From Enchytraeus crypticus (lineage: Eukaryota > Annelida > Clitellata > Enchytraeida > Enchytraeidae), in the NCBI GenBank assembly GCA_905160935.1, contig CAJHZI010000030.1:124001-188000 (forward strand): 64,000 nucleotides of DNA, in the 5' to 3' direction. The stretch's first letter is position 1. Each line of letters opens with the position of its first letter. A program made the translations under genes and the position numbers. The notes under the pieces were generated by a model that was not told the origin of the DNA, did not search any database, and was given only the letters and a program-made list of their open reading frames with translations. Shown here in pieces: positions 55,734 through 64,000 of this stretch.

Positions 55734-56454
55734 CGCTGCGGAATTAAGCTGAGAGGCAGTAGTTTTTCAGCATAAGACTGTCAGTGTCAGCTTTCAGTTC
55801 TTACATATTATATGTTTTCATTTCTTGATAATGAGTTTTCGTTTTTGGATGTCATAAAACTGTGAAGATAGTTCAAGAAACTAGAACAATTTTCCCGTAA
55901 TCTATATATTTTTCTTTATGAGAGATAAATGTAAGTGATGAAAGCAACAAGAAACCACTACAGATTCCGTAATTTCTCAAGTCAAACTACATTTTATATC
56001 AATGTCATTACTTCTATATAAGATGAAATACATACAAAATGAACTGAACGAATGCGAATTTGTGGCTTATTTGTGTACAGGTTAGCGTGAGAGAAAGAGA
56101 TAGAAAGAGAGAGAGGGATAGTGAGAGGGAGAGAGAAACAGAGAGATAAAGTATGATGACAGAAGAGACTCAGAAATAAAATATTGTTCCAGTTAAATCT
56201 ATTTAGTCATAGAACTGAAGATGATAAAACACGATACTTTAGTGCTTTACATGTTGAGATAAAGACTTCCTTTAAGTCATTAGTGAAAGCAGAGACTCTT
56301 TAGCGTAAGATCCGTGCAGTCCCGGAGATGACATGAGGAATGAAGTCCCACCATTCCAGTTGATTGTCTTGTCCACCTCTACTCTCAGTCGATCCGCCTC
56401 CGACATTCCACAGCCAGTTGCACGCAGCTGCTAACTTCCTTTTCCTCTCTTTCT

Positions 56455-56821
56455 CTCATTGTCCTTTTTTTTCTTTCTCTCTCTCTCTCTTTCTCTCTCT
56501 CTCTTTCTCTCTCTCTCTAGCTTTCTGTCTATCGCCATTGGTAGATTTCATTTCTGTCTGTCTATTTCTATCTATGTATCATATTTTTGATAGATTAATT
56601 CTCTTTTTCTTTACAATTATTTTTCTCGCATTCTCTGCAAGGAAGAACCGCTAAGACTTTCCTTTGTTTCTAACTTTCTAGGAGTAGTTTCAGCGACGGT
56701 TAGTGAGTTCAGCAACAATGTAATTGTTTGCTTATCAGGTCACCGCACTATGAACACTGATTCATGTCAGTGTTCTCTATCACTCTATCCCCCCCTTCCT
56801 CTCTCCCTCTCTTTGTTCCGA

Positions 56822-56852
<31 letters not shown>

Positions 56853-56878
56853 TTCTCTGTTCCGCTCTCTCTCTCTCT

Positions 56879-56919
<41 letters not shown>

Positions 56920-56925
56920 CCACTA
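56455..56925. repeat. Two (CT)n tracts
   Basis: 56455-56520 and 56765-56920. CT-repeat frames encode only Ser-Leu. Confidence 0.92.
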
Positions 56926-58687
56926 TATATCTCTGTTATTCCAATATCTGAAACTTTTAGATAAAGATAGCCAGTTTAACATACACGTAGAACTACATGT
57001 AAATAAGTGAAATTTACTCACTATAGGAGGCTCTATATGAGTGTACACTATACATGTATACTACATACAGTAGTACTATACGAATGCTCTGAAATTCTGA
57101 TTGAGTAATTTGTGATGTTTCTCTGTGCTAACCTTGACTTATTGAGCATACACGTACAGCCAAGTTTACTCAACAGGAATACAAAATTGAGTTGATTTTG
57201 ACCGAGGAAGCATGTAATTCAGGCCAATTTATTAAAAAAATTAATTTATGCGTTATTCCAGGCAGATGTTTCACTTATAGGACAGATTAACGTGGACAGA
57301 CTATCCGGCAGGAAATCCTCAAACGATATGTTTCAAGGTTTGAACACAGTCACGAAGAGGCGAATCACGAATACCCAGTAAAACTCACTTTCTCTTCATT
57401 TACCATGACCCGTACGGAAACGATTCAAATGGCACAACTTCTTCCACAAGTAGATATGCATTCCAGGAAGCACCTGTGATGGATCCTGAACGAGTTATTC
57501 TGGTTAAGCTTGAAACTTAAACTATAAATTAAGCAGGAATACAAACATCAAGAAAGGAATGCCATGCATGCAAAGTACTATTTATCTAAATATACTCAAT
57601 ACAGAATAATATTACTTGATAACTTCATGTTGACCACTGGGTCACCATGTTACGTGATAGCTAGAACTTTAGCTAATTGTTAGTCGACAAGTTTAAAAGT
57701 TACAACACGATTGATTCTACTTTGGCTGTGATGACCGTAGTGTGCCAAATTTTCGATTTCTAGAGCCCCTCCTTAGGTGCCCACCTGGACCCTTGAGGGG
57801 ATAAAGGGTCGTGCGGGGAAACCTCTCTTAATTTGAACAAATCTTCTTGTAATGATAATTAATAGTCTGGTGCAGATCACTTCAGAGCGGTAAAACTTAA
57901 ATCAGATGGTGGCTTAAAGGACATTTCCATCGTATTATGACAGTATTTGTTTTATTCAAAACGTGTTGGACCAGATTGACCATTCAATAATAAATTTACT
58001 TTATTTACTTAAAACACAACAGAAGCACCTTACAACACTCTACAGTTCACCTACATGAAACCAATAATTATAATCAATCATAAGTGCAAACTACTGTTAT
58101 AATGAACTAAAGTGAATTTACAAAAATAAAAATAATGAAATACACAAATAGAATAACAATTATATTATGCAAATAATATGCACAAAACGCTTATAAAATG
58201 CGACTTCGAAAGCTATCTCAATATAATAAAATGCAAGTCCGATTATTCCCCAAAACAAAACAAAAAATCTGAATGACCAAGGAGTTGGTAAAAATAATAG
58301 CAAGTTATTGCGCTGTTTATAAAATTTTAATGTTGTATTTCTTCATAATTTTACAATGTACAGTTAAAATTTGTAATATTTATTTTAGCGTTTATCTTAT
58401 TCCTCTTTTTTTCTATTGTATTGTAAACTTCATTGTCCTAATTGTAAAAAAAATAGTTAAACTGCTCATAAACTGAAAGTGGTTACTAAACTGAATTAGT
58501 TAATAAGCTGCTGCTTAAATTAAAAAGCTAAACTTCTTGTGACTTCTCGAGAGTAAAACATTTAGCAACAACTAAAAAGTTAACTTTTGTTTTTTTAGAT
58601 TTTGGTTGCTTTTTCTTTTTATAATATTGTAATCTTTAATAATATTGTGCCAAATACAGCATAACGAACGTAGTTGTTACACAGTAA

Positions 58688-58835
58688 GGACCTTGGACTG
58701 ATTTTCTGGCTTTTGGAATTTGCACCAGTTTTGGACCTTCTTTTTGCTCGCCGTCTTGATTTTGTCTCAATAGTGCTCGATGTTGTCATTGATGACTGTA
58801 GCACTCTAATTGTTGGCATTGTAATTATTAAGGAG
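58688..58835 (+). mobile_element. Interspersed repeat, family D
   Basis: GGACCTTGGACTGATTTTCT, GGCTTTTGGAATTTGCACC, TTGCTCGCCGTCTTGATTTT and GTAGCACTCTAATTGTTGGC. Confidence 0.66.
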
Positions 58836-59166
58836 ATGCTTCAAACGTGGCTGCATCATGACTATCGTAGTCTGGCGTTTTTCTCACGGCTCAGAGTTGA
58901 GACTATAGAGTGGAAGACGTGGACAAATGCACAGATGTAAATTATCCATCTCGGTCATCCTCTACGGAATTTCTGCTGCCTCTGCAGTGAGCGACTAAAG
59001 GAAGGCTTTAGACGCAGAACATTTTAATTTTTAATGAGAGGGGAGGGAGGAAGAAGTGAAAGGCGGGAGGGGTTATACGATGGGAACATGTACGCTGTGT
59101 CTTATAAATCCGAGAACACAAATTGTTTTTACAATAAGTAGTAACGAGTTGACTTGAGAATTACGC

Positions 59167-59167
<1 letters not shown>

Positions 59168-59201
<34 letters not shown>

Positions 59202-59238
59202 TAATATTAATAATAATAATAATAATAATAATAACCAT
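59168..59238. repeat. (AAT)n/(ATT)n tract
   Basis: AAT repeats, ATT repeats and AAT again, able to fold on themselves; they precede the truncated SINE at 59256. Confidence 0.9.
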
Positions 59239-59255
59239 AATAATCAGGGTTGAAT

Positions 59256-59370
59256 TGGACATTCACTGGACTGGTTATACGGAAAATGGACTACATTGCC
59301 TAAGGGTTTAAACTTGTGGTATTAAAAGTGATAGATATAAACATAGTTGATCATTTCACTATATTGCGTG
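59256..59370 (+). mobile_element. 5'-truncated SINE, family A
   Basis: Only the 3' body is present: ATTCACTGGACTGGTTATAC, then AAACTTGTGGTATTAAAAGT and TTGATCATTTCACTATATTG. No tRNA-like head. Confidence 0.6.
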
Positions 59371-59764
59371 TCTACTTTACTTTACCATATATCATCGGAA
59401 TTGCAATATATCCGAGATCTTGCTTGGCAGTATTTATTTCATTCTTGGTTAGCTACAGCTGCAAGCTATCCATTCCATTGAAATTCTTTCGACCGACCAA
59501 AGGTTGAGGTTTAACCCATAAACTCCCTCTTTGTCTACGTCATTGAATGTGTATAGTAGTAAAGCTAAGTTTAACGTCTGCTTTTCATATCAGAATGGCA
59601 TCAGGAAGAGTCTTACTGAGATTCATAACCCTAGCCATCATGATCATTAAATTAATTACAAAATTAATTATTAAACATTACCAAATTAATATAAATGAAG
59701 GAATGACTATAAATTAATTATTAAATCAATATCAAATCGGTAAGTTAGCTATTCAGCCATACCA

Positions 59765-59832
59765 CCGGTACAAACCGGTACGAACCGGTACAAACCGGTA
59801 CACATCGGTGCAAACCGGTACAAACCGGTACC
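59765..59832. repeat. 10-bp ACAAACCGGT tandem repeat
   Basis: Seven near-perfect units of ACAAACCGGT. The core AACCGGT resembles half of the Grainyhead/CP2 consensus AACCGGTT, but no gene is near. Confidence 0.75.
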
Positions 59833-60204
59833 GATATGCTGAAATAATTGTCGACAGCTTCTGCTGCTGTAGGAACGACGACATCAAAAGACTGAAAATA
59901 TTTAGACATGATATCGTATTCTTTCAGTTTTCACTGTATATTTATGCATAAGTTCTGACAGTGAAAGGAAAATGGGAATGTTTCAAAGACTAAATCTCCA
60001 CTGTGTGTCCATTGAGCTCTCAGTAAATAAGAAAAATAGTAAATAACATAGAAATTATAAATTATATGATATTTCATTTAAATTATAAATGATAAGCAAT
60101 TTAATCTCGAGTATAGATAAGATAAAAATTAGTAAGCTACATGAGAAATCCATATTGTGATACGTAATGCGTTAATTTAAATATGCAGTGACATATACTC
60201 AACT

Positions 60205-60430
60205 GCCTAAACACCTCAATGGTTAGAGAGGCGCTTGCAATGTCATGAAATTTAATAAGATGCCTACCTTGAGGCAAATTGAACTCGTGAGTGTTCTATT
60301 TCTACAGAGACAATTAAAAACCAAATCGGATCGGAAAATGGATACCGGACTGAGACAATCTAAATGTTACGAAAGCTGTCTTAAAGTGATAAATGCCATC
60401 ATGGGTTATCATTTCACAGTAAGGCATGCT
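60205..60430 (+). mobile_element. Diverged SINE, family A
   Basis: CCTCAATGGTTAGAGAGGCG resembles the A-box region, ATTGAACTCGTGAGTG follows where the B box should be, and the end reads GGGTTATCATTTCACAGTAA. Weak overall similarity but the same order as the better copies. Confidence 0.45.
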
Positions 60431-60747
60431 TAAAGTTTTGTTCGATCCTAATGAGTACATTTATCTGTCACTGATGATCATCTTCCAGCAACGAAACGGA
60501 CTAAAAATACGAGCGTTACTTTGGAAAAAGTCTGTAGATAATTGGTTGTCTCTGAGGCAGGCATTCTTGTAAAGCAGATGCTACAGCTGCTCAGGCTTGT
60601 CATTATCTCGTATCGCTGTGGTGCGGTTCGATCAATAGGACTTTGCTTGAATTGAGACACTACAAAATACCTCTACACGTACATACTCCACTACAACATC
60701 ATCAACAATGCGATTAGAGTGCTACTGATGTCCATGACATCATCGAG

Positions 60748-61600
60748 CGCTCTCTCTCTCTCTCTTAGTGCACTGTCTACTGGCAGGTCCATGGTATATA
60801 ACGCCTTCACTCTTCTCTGTCTTCCGCCTTCCTCTTCATTCCACATATGAGTGGGTCTTTAAATCATCTAACATACCTAATCTCGGCCTGCCCCTGCCAC
60901 TTTTTCCTTCCATTCTACCTTCTGTGGCCTCTTTTAATAGACCTTCCCCCTTAGAATGTGTTCTATCCAACTCTTCATCCTATTTCTTAATGCATTTATC
61001 AACTGTCTATCTGTGCCAACTCTCTCCAGAACTTCCTCATTTGTAACATTTTGAGTCCAGCTAATCCTCTCCATTCTTCTCCAAATCCACATTTCCAATG
61101 CCTCCAGTTTCCTAATATCTTCCTTCCTTAAGGTCCATGTTTCACAACCATACAATAGCCTGGTCCAAACCAAAGTTTTCACTATCTTTATCTTTGTGTC
61201 TTTCTTTAGACTTTTTGTTAATAGTTCTTTTCTATTACCAAAGTCCGCTTTTGCTTGTGCAATCCAGCTGCATATTTCCGCCTCAAATTTCCCGTCATCG
61301 GTTATATTATGACCCAAATATATGAAACTCCTTACCCGTTCCAATTTCGTACCATTTATTGTGATATTAACTTCACCTTTATTATTGGATACTCTCATAA
61401 CTTTAGAATTTTTTATATTAATCTTCATGCCATATCTCAAAGCCGTATCATTCAGTCTATCAATTATCTTCTGCAGTCCAATCTCGCTGCCCGCTACCAT
61501 TCCTTGGTCATCTGCAAATCGTACATCTTGTAATAAATTCCCTCCTACTTTTATTCCTTCTTCCAAGTCTTCCATGGCTTCCTCCATCGAGCACTATGGA
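60748..61600 (-). mobile_element. Non-LTR retrotransposon relic with RT palm motif
   Basis: The minus strand keeps a 217-codon frame with FADDQGMVAG (the FADD catalytic palm motif), MKINIKNSKVM, FIYLGHNITDDG, RLLYGCETWTLRKED, LEALEMWIWRRMERISW and NEEVLERVGT. These are standard C-terminal RT and linker motifs of LINE ORF2 proteins. It is truncated at the 5' side near 61600 and frameshifted near 60934. The 3' tail ends in CTGCCAGTAGACAGTGCACT followed by a (GA)n tract, the same tail as in the relics at 18.1 and 62.0-62.5 kb. Clade is not resolved. Confidence 0.82.
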
Positions 61601-61699
61601 ACCAAATAAAGACCGATGAGCAGCAAGTGGATGGTCCATAAACGATGCGAGCCAAAATCAGGGTAAAGAGTCCAAGGAATGGTAGTAGCGTAATGGAGG

Positions 61700-61960
61700 T
61701 TTGCGGGATGGTCTCTGTTCGTGGACGTTTGGTGTCAGGAAAGATCGAAGGGAAAAGCTTTTAACCGCTTATGAAACTGTTCGTAAAGTAGGAAAGGTTG
61801 ATCAGGAGTAGATGAGGGGGTACGCAGAATGGAAGAGAATTCCAGATCTGTGGGTCGGGCAGCATGATGGAAGGCGCGTAGAAGCATGTAGAGCTATTTT
61901 CCTGGCATGCGTATGTACTAGATTTACTTGCGAATGTTAGTATACATGTAGGTAGCTCAT
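61700..61960 (-). mobile_element. Possible LINE ORF2 C-terminal scrap
   Basis: The minus strand contains SIMLPDPQIWNSLPFCV and then a Leu/Phe-rich end, which resembles the xxLWNSLPxxVR ... FKxxLKxxL close of CR1/jockey-type LINE proteins. It lies between the two opposed LINE relics and does not look like the same family. Short and degenerate. Confidence 0.4.
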
Positions 61961-62029
61961 TCAAGCCTTTTCCCTCAGATTTTATGCTATTAAGCGTTAC
62001 AATTGTAGTTATCAAAATAAACAGCCAAT

Positions 62030-62531
62030 GTAATGTAATAGAGAAGAATTTTCAACAAAAATTCAAGAAAGCCATAAAGATAAAGAGAGTGACAACCTTG
62101 GCATGGACCACGCTATTATACGGAGGTGACAAATGTACCTTAAGCAAGGAAGACATCAGGAAACTGGAAGCGTTGGAAATGTGAATATGGAGAATTATGG
62201 AGAGGACTAGCTGGACTCAAAAGTTTACAAATGAGGAAGTTCTGGAGAGAGTTAGTACATAGAGACAGTTGACATATGTATTAAGAATTAGGAAGAAGAT
62301 CTGGATGGGGCACATTCTATGGCGGGAAAGTTTACTAAAAGAGGACAGATAAGACAAAATGGAAGGAAAGAGAAGCAGAGGCCGACCGAGATTAGGAATA
62401 TTAGATGCTTTAAAGATCCACTTATATGTGTGCATGAATTGGAAAGCAGAAAACAGAGAAGAGTTGAGGCGTTATATGCCATGGACCTGCCAGTAGGCAT
62501 TGCACTCAGAGAGAGAGAGAGAGACAGATAG
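62030..62531 (+). mobile_element. Second, more decayed copy of the same LINE, opposite strand
   Basis: The plus strand reads LLYGGDKCTLSKEDIRKLEALEM, a stop, then IWRIMERTSWTQ, NEEVLERVST, RKKIWMGHILW and RGRPRLGILDALKIH with several stops. It is collinear with the minus-strand relic at 60.7-61.6 kb and ends in the same tail, GGACCTGCCAGTAGGCATTG followed by (GA)n. Together the two copies form a diverged inverted repeat about 430 bp apart. Confidence 0.75.
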
Positions 62532-62719
62532 AGAGAGAGATTATGTGAAGCATGCAAGTTTCCCATCAGAGTTGAACAGCTCTTGATATATTAGCCTTCA
62601 TATCTTCAGCAGCTACAAAATTACCGTAAATGTAATAATATGTATGATCTACTGGATAAAATGGATTCCAGCTAAAAGCAGCCCTTAAATTGAAATTGCG
62701 CATCTCTCGCTCTATTTTC

Positions 62720-62721
<2 letters not shown>

Positions 62722-62765
<44 letters not shown>
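62722..62765. repeat. (TA)n tract, insertion target of the Tc1-like element
   Basis: TA repeat that ends exactly where the transposon's terminal sequence begins. Confidence 0.93.
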
Positions 62766-62769
<4 letters not shown>

Positions 62770-64000
62770 GTCGCATAAGTTCGTATACCGTTTTCAAATT
62801 GCATTAACTCTGGAACTACTTAACCGTTTTAAACCAAATTTGGACAGTATGTAGACACGATAAATAAAATATATGGGTACAATTTAATTTGTAATCGTAC
62901 AAGTAATTAATTAGAAACTGAAATTTTTCTGAATGACGTCACATTTTCGCAAAAACTAATATTTTATAGTATTTCCTTTTTGCTTAATGACAGCGAGTAT
63001 TCTATCCGGCATAGATTTGATTAAGGTCTGAAGTATTTCCACTTTCACTGATCTCCAAGCTTGTTGTAGACGACGTTTCAGCTGCACAACATTCGTGGGC
63101 TCTGGATCGCGGTAGACACTAAACGACAGAATACTCCACAGGTTCTCGATAGGAGAAAGGTCTGGAGAGTTCGGTGGCCCGTCCTTCGGCTTAATGTACG
63201 ATGGAATGTTGTCTTCCAACCATCTTGTTGTTTTGGCTGATGTATGACATCTTGCACCATCCTGTTGAAAGATGCCAAGGTCATTGTCATTGAACAGCTT
63301 TACTCTAGTAACGTTGCCGCCGGTTACGATTCTTTGAAACGCTGGCTTGACGAGTTTATCCAGTATGTTTACAATGTAATAATCCGAGTTAAGTCGTGTA
63401 ACGTTCGGAATGAAGTGCAGACTCGTTAATCCGTGTGCAGTCATTCCGCCCCAAACCATAACCGAGGGACTGAACTTCATTTGAGCAGCGGGAGGAACAT
63501 TACTCTCCTGTGATCCCACACAGTGTCGTTCTTGGGATTGGGTATGTAAAACACTTTGAAGGGTGACTCGTCAGTAAACAGAACATTTGACCAATCCTGA
63601 ACAGTCCAATTACGATGATCACGCGCAAACTTAATACGTTTCACCTTGTGAGCATCAGTCAACAGTGGAATTTTTTTGCGACGCCAGTTCTTCCACTTCA
63701 GGTCATTAACCATGTATCTGCGAATTGTGTCCTTAGAAGCACGTTCATTACGAATTTTCAGTTGATTTGAAATACGGCGCAAACTCTGTCCACGTCTGTA
63801 TTTTGCGGATTGGATGAGACGCTTGGCTGTATTAGACAGTATCTTCGGACGTCCACTACGTTTCATATCCACTAGTTTTTCGTCAAATTTGCTTCGACCT
63901 ACCCACTTCGTAACCCAACACTTACTCCGATTTAACTTTTGTGCAATACATTTATGCGAATATCCTTCTTTAGCCAATACTACTGCCTGTGCACGTAATT
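62766..64000 (-). mobile_element. Tc1-like DNA transposon (DD37E type), truncated by window edge
   Basis: The 3' end of the element begins right after a (TA)n tract at about 62766 with GGGTGTCGCATAAGTTCG, consistent with insertion at a TA dinucleotide. A transposase reading frame follows at 62956-64000. The 5' inverted repeat lies beyond the window. Tc1/mariner elements move by DDE-type cut-and-paste. The copy is disabled by a frameshift in the transposase. Confidence 0.85.
62956..64000 (-). pseudogene. Tc1-like transposase, frameshifted, 5' end outside window
   Basis: The frame runs in from the window edge as LRAQAVVLAKEGYSHK, an N-terminal helix-turn-helix region (CIAQKLNRSKCWVTKWVGRS), then a second DNA-binding helix set with SGRPKIL, and the first catalytic Asp in LFTDESPF. 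Near 63520-63530 the frame shifts by one base, after the NDTVW codons. The second frame (63519-62956) carries SVMVWGGM, the second Asp in QQDGARCH and the Glu in SPDLSPIENLW. Between the second Asp and the Glu I count 37 residues, i.e. DD37E rather than the DD34E of Tc1. The stop is at 62956. All three catalytic residues survive, so the break looks recent. Confidence 0.88.

Larger units (their letters stand above)
50966..60747. other. Repeat-rich intergenic region
   Basis: Holds the SINEs at 52.2-53.8 kb, tandem repeats at 51.7, 53.4, 55.2, 55.6 and 59.8 kb, GA/CT tracts, a family D repeat at 58.7 kb and SINE A scraps at 59.3 and 60.2 kb. 57.0-58.6 kb shows no repeat or gene that I recognise. 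No ORF here is convincing. Confidence 0.55.

Noticed and set aside
57275-57410. Possible exon starting after TTTCACTTATAG
   Set aside because: A 40-codon frame with acceptor-like and CAG-ending sequence, but no family similarity, no neighbouring exons and no conserved motif. Not supportable as a gene.

Overview
The window is animal nuclear DNA: AT-rich, with GT-AG introns, many (TA)n, (CT)n and (AAT)n tracts, several tRNA-derived SINE families, non-LTR retrotransposon relics and Tc1/mariner elements. The mixture suggests an invertebrate, probably marine, but the sequence alone does not fix the clade. All placements below were made by eye.

Layout. 1-6.4 kb is non-coding flank with SINE relics. 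6.5-17.0 kb (minus strand) holds a 14-exon, 5'-less second copy of the 3' two thirds of an hnRNP U-like gene. 17.0-23.4 kb is a spacer with SINEs and no recognisable coding exon. 23.5-36.9 kb (minus strand) holds the complete 18-exon hnRNP U-like gene: SAP domain, acidic region, RS region, SPRY domain, P-loop kinase-like domain, RGG region, Gln/Tyr-rich tail, 1,120 residues. 37-46 kb is intergenic with three GC-rich minisatellites and a possible solo LTR. 46.2-48.6 kb (minus strand) is an uninterrupted 817-codon ORF of unknown function. 49.8-51.0 kb is a decayed mariner-type element bounded by TA and long inverted repeats, with a SINE nested in it. 51-60.7 kb is repeat-rich intergenic DNA. 60.7-62.5 kb holds two opposed relics of one LINE family. 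62.8-64.0 kb is the 3' part of a Tc1-like element with DD37E spacing and one frameshift; it runs off the window.

Main result. The second hnRNP U-like copy lacks the start codon, SAP, acidic and RS exons. Every splice site, intron phase and codon frame is nevertheless kept over 14 exons (730 codons with the stop). Its first exon has the same phase as the equivalent exon of the full gene, so a transcript starting at 36.9 kb could splice into either 3' module. Several splice sites in both copies are also embedded in tandem repeats that carry extra copies of the splice site: a 27-bp in-frame array, a 54-bp array with five donors in both copies, a donor triplication in copy 2 only, and a 16-bp array just upstream of an acceptor. 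Whether these decoy sites or the second module are used needs RNA data.
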